From Flavobacteriales bacterium (GTDB lineage Bacteria; Bacteroidota; Bacteroidia; Flavobacteriales_F; PHOS-HE28), in contig JAEUSY010000004.1 of assembly GCA_016788295.1 (NCBI GenBank), positions 1-64,000 of the forward strand: a DNA stretch of 64,000 nucleotides. The letters are read 5' to 3'. The notes below the pieces were generated by a model, which saw only the letters and a list, made by a program, of their open reading frames with translations, was not told where the DNA came from and ran no database searches. Shown one piece after another: positions 53,065 to 60,462 of this stretch (positions within the stretch are counted from its first letter, which is position 1; each line of letters begins with the position of its first letter). A program made the position numbers and the translations under genes.

Positions 53065-54618
53065 TCACCTTGCTTTCAACACCGCCCACGGCACGATCAT
53101 CTCCTCCAGGCTGATGCCCCCGTGCTGGAAGGTGTGGCGGAAGTAGGTGACGAAGTGGTTGTAGTTGTTGGGGTACACGAAGAAGCGATCGCCCTTGGCG
53201 AAGATGTACACGGTGCTCACGTTGGTGCGCGGCAGGTGGGCCTTGGCGGGGTCCTTGATCACCAGCACATCGCGGCCCTCGTAGGTGAGGTTCTTGCCCA
53301 GCTTGTAGCGCAGGTTGCTGTTGGTGTTGCGGTCGCCCACCACCTTGCTGGGCTCGTCCACGCGAATGGTGCCGTGGTCGGTGGTGATCACCACGCGGCC
53401 GCCGCGCTCGGCAATGCCCTTCAGGATGTCGTACAGCGGGCTGTGCTCGAACCAGCTCTTCGTGAGGCTGCGGTAGGCGGCATCGTCCTCGGCCAGTTCG
53501 CGGATCACCTCCATCTCCGTCCGCGCATGGCTCAGCATGTCCACGAAGTTGTACACGATCACGTTCAGCGGGTTGCCCATCAGGTTGTCCAGGCTGTCGG
53601 CCAGTTTGCGGCCCGCGTTCAGGTTCAGGATCTTGTGGTAGCTGAACTTCACGTTCTTGCCCAGGCGCTTGATCTGGTCGCCCACGAACTCCTCCTCATG
53701 GGCGTTCTTGCTGCCCTCCTCCTCCTCGCCGATCCACTTGCCGGGAAAGCGCTTCTCGATCTCGCTCGGCATCATGCCGGCAAAGAGGGCGTTGCGGGCG
53801 TATTGGGTGGCCGTGGGCAGTATGCTGTAGAACATGCCCTGCTCCTCAATGCGGTAGAACTGGCCCAGGATGGGCTCCAGCACACGCCATTGGTCCAGCC
53901 GCAGGTTGTCGATCAGCACCATGAACAGCGGCGGCTGCTTCTCATCGATCAGCGGCGCCACCTTGGCCTTGAACAGCTGGTGGCTCTGCAGCGGCAGGTC
54001 GTCGCCCTGGCCGTTCACCCAGTCCACGTAGTTCTTCTCCACGAAGCGGCAGAACTGCGCATTGGCCTCGGCCCACTGGCTGCGCAGGATCTCCGTCATG
54101 CCCTGGTCCTGGCTGCCGCTCAGGTCCAGCTCCCATTTCACCAGCTCGTCGTACAGCTGTTTCCAATCCTCGGTGCTCAGCCGGTCGCCCAGGCGCATGG
54201 CCAGCTGGCGGAACTGCTGCTGGTAGCTGCTGTTGGTCTTCTCGCTCACCAGGCGGCGGCCCTCCAGGTGTTTCTTCAGCGAGAGCAGGATCTGGTTCGG
54301 GTTCACCGGCTTGATCAGGTAGTCGCTGATCTTGCCGCCGATGGCCTCTTCCATGATGTGCTCCTCCTCGCTCTTCGTGATCATGATCACCGGCACGTGG
54401 GGCAGCACGCTCTTGATGCGGTTCAGCGTCTCCAGCCCGCTGAGGCCGGGCATGTTCTCGTCCAGGAAGATGATGTCGTACTCCTTGCCCTGCGCCTTCT
54501 CCACGGCGTCCAGCCCGTTGTTCACGGTATCCACCACGTAGCCCTTCTGTTGCAGGAACAACACGTGCGGACGTAGCAGATCGATCTCGTCGTCGGCCCA
54601 GAGGATGTTGGCGGTCAT
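53065..54618 (-). CDS. porX: T9SS response regulator PorX with PglZ domain
   Basis: This 517-residue protein has a receiver domain (ILWADDEIDLLRPH, phospho-acceptor D53 in FLDENMPGLSG, then MITKSEEEHIM and YLIKPVNPNQIL), a helical linker, and a C-terminal PglZ/alkaline-phosphatase-like domain (FMVLIDNLRLDQW, VVITTDHGTIRVDEP). This is the architecture of PorX, which controls T9SS genes with PorY and whose PglZ domain has been shown to be a phosphodiesterase. The ATG at 54618 starts directly with the receiver; the longer frame is rejected. Several T9SS cargo genes lie in this window. Confidence 0.96.
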   Translation of the reverse strand: MTANILWADDEIDLLRPHVLFLQQKGYVVDTVNNGLDAVEKAQGKEYDIIFLDENMPGLSGLETLNRIKSVLPHVPVIMITKSEEEHIMEEAIGGKISDYLIKPVNPNQILLSLKKHLEGRRLVSEKTNSSYQQQFRQLAMRLGDRLSTEDWKQLYDELVKWELDLSGSQDQGMTEILRSQWAEANAQFCRFVEKNYVDWVNGQGDDLPLQSHQLFKAKVAPLIDEKQPPLFMVLIDNLRLDQWRVLEPILGQFYRIEEQGMFYSILPTATQYARNALFAGMMPSEIEKRFPGKWIGEEEEGSKNAHEEEFVGDQIKRLGKNVKFSYHKILNLNAGRKLADSLDNLMGNPLNVIVYNFVDMLSHARTEMEVIRELAEDDAAYRSLTKSWFEHSPLYDILKGIAERGGRVVITTDHGTIRVDEPSKVVGDRNTNSNLRYKLGKNLTYEGRDVLVIKDPAKAHLPRTNVSTVYIFAKGDRFFVYPNNYNHFVTYFRHTFQHGGISLEEMIVPWAVLKAR

Positions 54619-54756
54619 GGTGGTCAGGGAAGGGCCTGTGGGTGCCGCAGGCGCGGGGTTGAACGTTCGCATACCAGGCACAACGCGGAATGCCTTCCCG
54701 TGTTGCCCTGTACTTTCGGGGCGTGAAGGTAGCCTTCCACAAGCCCGGATGAAATG

Positions 54757-54907
54757 GCCGCAGAGGCGCAGAGTCGCAGAGAATTGCATGCATGGGGAAC
54801 CGGGGCATTGCACCATGATTTGGACGTGCGCATCGGTCCCATCTTCGCTAATTCGTCCTCACGCTGCACCTTGAACGGTATTCCCTGCGCCTCTGCGCCA
54901 CTGCGGC
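54757..54907. repeat. 28-bp inverted repeat (MITE-like) upstream of the HD gene
   Basis: Arms at 54757-54784 (GCCGCAGAGGCGCAGAG...) and 54880-54907 (reverse complement) match at 25 of 28 positions around a 95-bp centre. Arms of this (CGCAGAGG)-like type recur as intergenic repeats in many environmental genomes. It occupies most of the 296-bp divergent spacer between porX and the HD gene, which otherwise shows only promoters of unclear sequence. Confidence 0.7.
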
Positions 54908-54914
54908 TACACCC

Positions 54915-56132
54915 ATGAAGATCCTCAACGACCCCATCTACGGCTTCATCAGCGTGCCGCACCCGGTGCTGCTGCGCCTCATCGACCATCCCTGGTTCCA
55001 GCGGCTGCGCTACATCAAGCAACTGGGGCTGGGCCACCTGGTGTACCCCGGCGCCTTGCACACGCGCTTCCACCACGCCCTGGGCGCCATGCACCTCATG
55101 GGCGAGGCCATCGCCACCCTGCGCGGCAAAGGGCACGAGGTAACCGAGGAAGAGGCCCTCGGTGCGCGCATCGCCATCCTGCTGCACGACATTGGCCACG
55201 GCCCCTTCAGCCACGCGCTGGAGCATAGCCTCGTGGAAGGCATCGGCCACGAAGCGGTGAGCGCCCTGGTCATGGACGCCCTCAACACCGAGTTCAACGG
55301 CGCGCTGGACCTCGGCATCCGCATTTTCCGCGACCAATACCCCAAGCACTTCCTGCACCAGCTCGTAAGCAGCCAGTTGGATGTGGACCGGCTGGACTAC
55401 CTGAACCGCGACAGCTTCTACACTGGCGTCAGCGAAGGCGTCATCGGTGGCGAGCGCATCATCAAGATGCTGCAGGTGGTGGACGACCGGCTGGTGGTGG
55501 AAGAGAAGGCCATCTACAGCATCGAGAAGTTCCTGGTGGCACGCCGCCTCATGTACTGGCAGGTGTACCTGCACAAGACCGTGGTGGCCTGCGAGCTAAT
55601 GCTGGTGGAAACGCTGCGCCGCGCCAAGCACCTGGCCATGCAGGGCACCGGCGTCTTCGCCTCCCCCGCCCTGCTGCAGTTCCTCACCGCCACCCACGAC
55701 CGCACCTCCTTCCGCGACCCCGCCATCCTCGGCGATTTCCTCAAACTGGACGACCACGACGTAATGGGCGCCGTGAAGGTGTGGTGCGATCACCCGGACA
55801 CCGTGCTGGCCCAGCTCGCCACCGACCTGGTGCACCGCCGCAACCTGCGCATCCGCCTGCAGAACATCCCGTGGGACGATACCCGCATTGCGCACCTGCG
55901 CGAACAGGTGGCCGTACAGCTCGGCATCCCCCTTGCCGATGCCGCCCACTTCGTGCTCACCGGCAGCATCGTCAATAACGCCTACGACCCCGCCAAGGAC
56001 CGCATCGAGCTCCGCTACAAGGACGGCACCCTGCGCGACATCGCCGAGGCCAGCGACAACCTGGGCATCCAGGCCCTGGCCCGCCCGGTGGAGAAGTGGT
56101 ACCTGGCGTGGCCGCGGTGGGTGAATAGTTAG
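54915..56132 (+). CDS. HD-domain phosphohydrolase
   Basis: This 405-residue protein begins MKILNDPIYGFISVPHPVLL and has the HD-superfamily metal ligands H54 (RFHHALGAMHL), HD at 91-92 (LLHDIGHGPFSHALEH) and a downstream Asp in SSQLDVDRLDYLNRDSF, the layout of dGTPase/SAMHD1-like metal-dependent phosphohydrolases. Homologues sit beside porX in Bacteroidota. Its natural substrate is unknown, with a nucleotide or phosphorylated signal the usual guess. Its last codons were copied as a 51-bp fragment to 60164. Confidence 0.9.
   Translation: MKILNDPIYGFISVPHPVLLRLIDHPWFQRLRYIKQLGLGHLVYPGALHTRFHHALGAMHLMGEAIATLRGKGHEVTEEEALGARIAILLHDIGHGPFSHALEHSLVEGIGHEAVSALVMDALNTEFNGALDLGIRIFRDQYPKHFLHQLVSSQLDVDRLDYLNRDSFYTGVSEGVIGGERIIKMLQVVDDRLVVEEKAIYSIEKFLVARRLMYWQVYLHKTVVACELMLVETLRRAKHLAMQGTGVFASPALLQFLTATHDRTSFRDPAILGDFLKLDDHDVMGAVKVWCDHPDTVLAQLATDLVHRRNLRIRLQNIPWDDTRIAHLREQVAVQLGIPLADAAHFVLTGSIVNNAYDPAKDRIELRYKDGTLRDIAEASDNLGIQALARPVEKWYLAWPRWVNS
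56020..56070 (+). repeat. 51-bp direct repeat, copy A (inside the HD gene)
   Basis: This segment encodes DGTLRDIAEASDNLGI near the HD protein C-terminus and recurs without mismatch at 60164-60214. The flanks differ on both sides, so the shared part is exactly 51 bp. Confidence 0.9.
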
Positions 56133-56194
56133 GCCGACCGGTCCGTAGGGCCCCCAACAACGGGTACAGAATCCGGGCTAGGTCTTGTCAGCAT

Positions 56195-57580
56195 TCAGCG
56201 TTCCTCGTACAAGAACTTGACCGTGTAGTTATCGATCTGGACGAAGTAAATTCCAGAGGCAAGCGCCGGTATGACGATTCGGTCCGTTCCAGAACCCAGG
56301 CTGCGAACCATCTGCCGCAGCAGATCCTTCCCTGTTGCATCGAACAGGCGCACCTGTTGCACACCCTTCGGCAAGCCAACCAGCGAAAGCTCGCTTGAAG
56401 CGGACTGCCAGACCCGCAACTCCGAGGTCGGGCTTGTGTCTTCCAACATCCCAACGGCGGTGCCACAGCTATCTACGTAGCTATCTCCGATGAACTTCGC
56501 GCCAAAGTTCACGAACTGATCATCGGCTGTTACGCCGCATGCCACGAAGAGCGTGTCCCGGTAAAAGTCCATGGACAAAGCACCGCCAAGCATATTGTTC
56601 GTTAGAACACCAGGAACCCCGCACCATCGAGTCCCATCCCAAGTAGCCACTCCACGCGCTTCAACCCCGCCCGCGTAGTTGAAGCCACCGCATGCCCACA
56701 GCAGGCCATCATGCACCTTCAGATCGGTGCATGTGGAGAAGGTCGAAAGATCGCCCAGATTCCTTTGCAAGCCCGTAGCTACCGGGTGGAATGCGGTGCC
56801 ATCCCAACGCATGATCTCCTGCCCGGCGTTACCCTCTGGAATGGAGATCTGCCCACCCACATAAAGGTCTCCTTGATAGACCGCCAGACAAGCCGCACCG
56901 GATACCCCACCTACTATACCGGGTCCCAGCGCCGACCATTCATTGCCGACCAGTTGAAAGATACCCCGTAAACCGTTGATGTACCCATTGCCGATCGTGA
57001 CCAAGCGGCCCTGGTACTTGACAACATCCCACCAGCTCTGTTCACCGGTAGGTAGCTGGCCAACAGCAACCCACTGGCCACCTTCCCTTCGGGCTATGCC
57101 CTTCGCAGGTTGCCCGTCCGCCATCGTGAAGTAGCCGAGCGCGTATAAAGTATCGTCGATGACGCGGAGCTTGAGGACCGCGTGCTGCAGGTCGCCGTAG
57201 GTGTGCCAGGAACCATTTGCCCAATAGGCGATCCCCTCGGCGGGAGTACCAAGGTCCAAAAAGGTGAATCCGCCACCAGCAAAGAGGGTATCGTGGTGAA
57301 GAACCACACTAAAGATGATCGGGGTATAGATGTAGCCTAGCGTATCCCATTGGCCTGCCGTGTATCGAAGGACGGGGTTGAAACCCTGGTCAACCTGATC
57401 CAAGTCTGTTCGACCACAGTAGTAGATGGTGTCGTGCGCTGCATTAGCGTACACCTGCTTCATCGGTGCGGCTTGACCCGGTAAACCAGCCGGCGCCCAG
57501 TAGGGCTGGGCCATGCACGAAAGCACGCACGCAAAGCAGTACAGGAAGATCACATGACGGATGGAGCAGGACAAGAACAT
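56195..57580 (-). CDS. secreted beta-propeller protein with degenerate T9SS-like C-terminus
   Basis: This 461-residue protein has a signal peptide (HVIFLYCFACVLSCMAQ). Repeats of about 50 residues end in motifs such as DTLFAGGGFTFLDLG, LYALGYFTMADGQPAKGIARR, DLYVGGQISIPEGNAGQEIMRWDGT and LLWACGGFNYAGGVEARGVATW, forming a propeller-like array. The last 80 residues (LSLVGLPKGVQQVRLFDATGK, GIYFVQIDNYTVKFLY) resemble a T9SS sorting domain. It lies 5 bp downstream of the frameshifted propeller gene in one operon and shows lower G+C than the surrounding genes. Confidence 0.8.
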   Translation of the reverse strand: MFLSCSIRHVIFLYCFACVLSCMAQPYWAPAGLPGQAAPMKQVYANAAHDTIYYCGRTDLDQVDQGFNPVLRYTAGQWDTLGYIYTPIIFSVVLHHDTLFAGGGFTFLDLGTPAEGIAYWANGSWHTYGDLQHAVLKLRVIDDTLYALGYFTMADGQPAKGIARREGGQWVAVGQLPTGEQSWWDVVKYQGRLVTIGNGYINGLRGIFQLVGNEWSALGPGIVGGVSGAACLAVYQGDLYVGGQISIPEGNAGQEIMRWDGTAFHPVATGLQRNLGDLSTFSTCTDLKVHDGLLWACGGFNYAGGVEARGVATWDGTRWCGVPGVLTNNMLGGALSMDFYRDTLFVACGVTADDQFVNFGAKFIGDSYVDSCGTAVGMLEDTSPTSELRVWQSASSELSLVGLPKGVQQVRLFDATGKDLLRQMVRSLGSGTDRIVIPALASGIYFVQIDNYTVKFLYEER

Positions 57581-57585
57581 TTATT

Positions 57586-60115
57586 TCAGCGTCGCTGAAT
57601 GACAACTTTAGTCGAACGGGTGCCAACGCGCAGTAAATACAAGCCAGGAGACAGATCTCCGGGATCAAACCGCAGTGATCCATCGGGGACTACACGAACC
57701 GTGGATCTGAAAACAAGACGACCCGCAGCATCGTCGATCGTTAGAGTCTGCGAACCCGACGCAGCTCCCGAAACCGACCATTCGCCCGAAGAAGTGAGCC
57801 ATGCCGCAAGCGCCGAGTCGTCATCAGCAGCTAGGACTGGCACCCCCACCCCTGGTTCAGCGCCAATGCAGAACGCCGAGATAAATCCATCCTGCGAAGG
57901 ACCAAATACCTCATCATACCACGACCCAGGGATCTGCTCATCAAAGAGTGGGAAGTACTGGTTTGGGCCATAGGGAGAGTTGGTCAAACCGCATGTGTAG
58001 AGCCGCTGGCCTTCCTTCAATGCGAGCGAGTTGATCTCGTCCATCAAGTCGCCACCGAAATAAGTGCCCCAAAGGTAGTTGTGAACCTGATCGAAGCGCA
58101 TGAGGACACCATCCTTTGTCCCGAACATCGCATCGCGGTAATAGAGTTGCCATCCCCACCAATTGCAAGGGAAGTTGGCACCAATTGTGAAACCGCCAAC
58201 GAAGACTTCTCGGTTCAGCCCGACACGCACAGACCTCAAGAAAACATTCGCATCGCTATTCACATAGGTGATCCACCGACGGTTCCTTGAACTAGAAAAT
58301 TCTGAGATAAAGCCGCGATAGCTTGTCCCTGATGGAGTCGTTGCATCGTACCAGTCCGTGGGATGCAGCACTGGCAAATTGGAGCTTTTCGTGTCTCCTA
58401 CAATGTAAATGTCCCCGGTGATCGGATCAATGTCCAAACCATGCGGGCCAACGTTGTCGCTTCCATTACCACCGAAGAGTGTGCCCCATTGCTGGTCACC
58501 GTTGAGGTTGAATTCCAGGATCATAATGTCATTCGAACCTGCTCCAATACCCACATTCTGATCTCCTCCACCGTTCATCGCTTGCGGGAAGCTGCTACTG
58601 CTCGAAAAGCCCGCCACGACGATCTTGTTGCCTTTTGAACAGACCACTTCAGCTAACTCATCACCCGAGCCGCCAAATGGTGTACTCCAAAGCAATTTGT
58701 CGTTCAGATTGAACATGGCAATGAACCCATCCCAGCCGCCGCCATATACCCATTGTTCCGCGCCCGGTGGTAATGGGACCTGATGTACAGGGAGATTCAT
58801 TCCATCAACCCCTACTCCGACAGCTATAAGTCTGCCCAGCGGGTCGATTGTAATATCTCTGATCTCCATGAAATCATTCCCGAAATATGTGGAGTGCTCC
58901 AGCAGCCCCACGGTATGGTCGAAGCGCACAATAAAGCCGTTGTTGTACCCGCTGCCGCTGTTGTCAAAATAGTCGTTGCCGGGGCTGGCATCCTGGCAAT
59001 AAAAATTCGTGGTGGCGGTCCATCCTGCAACATACACCTTGGGGTCGGAGCCATTCCTTACGGCGATGCCATTCGTACGTTGGGAGTTTCCGGACCCACC
59101 GAAATAATTCTTCCACTCTACATGGTCTTGATCATTCATCCGGCAAGCGAATAATGTCGGTGACCCGCTGAAGTAATTGGTCCCCGGGGTGCCAGGGAAA
59201 CTCATGAAGGTGGAATAGGTGGTGCCAGTGACATAGTGGTTCCCATCGCCATCGATGGTATTTACGGCGATCTGGTCCCAAGCATCCCCTCCGAAGTAGG
59301 TCGAATAGCACATCCCCGGTGCGAATGCTGCTGGGCTCATCGGTAAGGCACCTATAAGCAGTACCAAGGGTTTGGTGTCGTCGTAGCTTTCTGTATGGAA
59401 ACCCACTACGCCAGCGCTATCATCGGGCAGGTAGCTGGCGGTCCAGTTCACCGGAAGCATGCTGTTGTCCAAATTTACTTGGTACGCCACAGCCTGCCTC
59501 AGGTAGATCCATTTGTCGCTCAGCAAAATCTTCAGATTGCCCCAAAAGTCCAGATCTAGTTCATCTTGCCCCTGAATCTTTAGGCGCAGGTTCTCAGGGT
59601 TGCCACCGGGCCGTACCACGAAAGCGATCTTCTGCGCAACACGACCGCTGTATACATGCATGTCGATAAAGGGATAGATATCCTGATAGATGACCCGACT
59701 GAAACCATGCACATTGGTCACACCTGAAGGGCCGCACCAAGGCATGTAGAAGTTCTGGATGTAGTCCTTCTGCAGGTAACTTATCGCGTCCGGGTTTTGG
59801 GCCTGTGCGCCAGTAAAGGAAAGGTCCAAACGATGCAGCGTGTCTGGCGTGCCAATAATGGTATCCTCCACTGCGAGCACTAGGGAAATTTTCGCCTTCT
59901 CACGGAAGTATGCCCGCGGATAAGCTCCTTCCGTGTAATACTGGATATCGCTTTGAGGTGCTTGATCAGGCCCTACAACCTGACCACGTTGTTCCCAAAT
60001 ACCGTAGCTGATTTTCTGATCATCCCCATAAAGATCTGGCGGGATATAGGGTGCTTGGGCGTTGGAGGTGTTATGACACCAGAGAGAATGCGAGTAATGT
60101 GAGTAGGTTTTTCAT
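57586..60115 (-). CDS. DUF7948/SBBP-repeat T9SS-sorted protein, frameshifted after the signal peptide
   Basis: The 764-codon open frame to 59880 begins mid-domain with a GTG. Reading the minus strand further, the same frame stays open to about 60117 and encodes NAQAPYIPPDLYGDDQKISY and onward without any start codon, while the ATG at 60115 in another frame encodes a signal peptide (MKNLLTLLAFSLVS) that hits TAA at 60071-60073. A single extra base near 60071-60076 joins the two, giving one roughly 840-residue protein: signal peptide, DUF7948-like domain (VIYQDIYPFIDMHVYSG, FVVRPGGNPENLRLKIQG), SBBP propeller (CYSTYFGGDAWDQIAVNTID and about eight repeats) and a T9SS sorting domain (LTIDDAAGRLVFRST). 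It may be a recent null allele or a sequencing error. Confidence 0.8.
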
Positions 60116-60163
60116 CACAAGCTGGTTTGGAAACTGAAACTAATGTAGGGATCTTCCTGTTCC

Positions 60164-60214
60164 AGGACGGCACCCTGCGCGACATCGCCGAGGCCAGCGA
60201 CAACCTGGGCATCC
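60164..60214 (+). pseudogene. 51-bp direct repeat, copy B (HD-gene fragment)
   Basis: This is an exact copy of 56020-56070 in the same orientation and coding phase, carrying the codons for DGTLRDIAEASDNLGI, now cut off from the rest of the HD gene. The distance between copies is 4144 bp and the two secreted propeller genes lie between them. Confidence 0.85.
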
Positions 60215-60222
60215 CAAGCCTC

Positions 60223-60321
60223 CGCAGGGTCTCACGCAGTGGACCCTGCGCCCCTTACTACAAAGAAAAAGGCCCGGAAGACCAGCCGTACGTCGAACCA
60301 CCGTCCAACCGGTTCTTCCGG
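60223..60321. other. two consecutive hairpins, possible structured RNA or terminator
   Basis: Hairpin one is a perfect 9-bp stem CGCAGGGTC/GACCCTGCG with a 10-base loop (60223-60250). Hairpin two pairs CCGGAAGA (60274-60281) with TCTTCCGG (60314-60321) around a 32-base loop and on the minus strand is followed by GCCTTTTTCTTTG. No gene uses this space. Confidence 0.5.
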
Positions 60322-60386
60322 TCCTGCTTGGCGCGAAGTGCTTCTTAAGCGTGCGGTACCAACTTCATCCGGAGCACGCATTCCAT

Positions 60387-60418
60387 GGGCACATGCGCAC
60401 ATGCCCACATGGGCACAT
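60387..60418. repeat. octamer array, locus 5 (inverted)
   Basis: Units GGGCACAT, GCGCACAT, GCCCACAT, GGGCACAT (reverse complement of ATGTGNNC) are preceded by CGCATTCCAT, the complement of the ATGGAATGCG that ends locus 3. It lies 44 bp upstream of the DUF2339 start codon. Confidence 0.8.
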
Positions 60419-60462
60419 GCTTGCACCGCCGCATCCCTTAGCTTGGCATCCACCTTTTGCCC

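Larger units (their letters stand above)
60116..60462. other. gene-free spacer, 347 bp
   Basis: This stretch contains, in order, the copied 51-bp HD-gene fragment (60164-60214), two hairpins (60223-60250 and 60274-60321) and an octamer array (60387-60418). Short frames through it (for example from 60127) mostly translate the copied fragment and are not regarded as genes. The promoters of the minus-strand T9SS pair and the plus-strand DUF2339 gene must lie here. Confidence 0.7.

Noticed and set aside
53050-54576. 508-codon plus-strand frame opposite porX
   Set aside because: PorX motifs on the minus strand are unmistakable; the opposite frame is a Val/Leu/His/Gln-rich shadow.
60127-60348. 73-codon plus-strand frame in the spacer
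   Set aside because: Most of its recognisable sequence is the copied 51-bp HD-gene fragment; the rest covers hairpins.
48490-60462. CRISPR array interpretation of the octamer repeats
   Set aside because: Units are contiguous 8-mers with no unique spacers and no cas genes are present.
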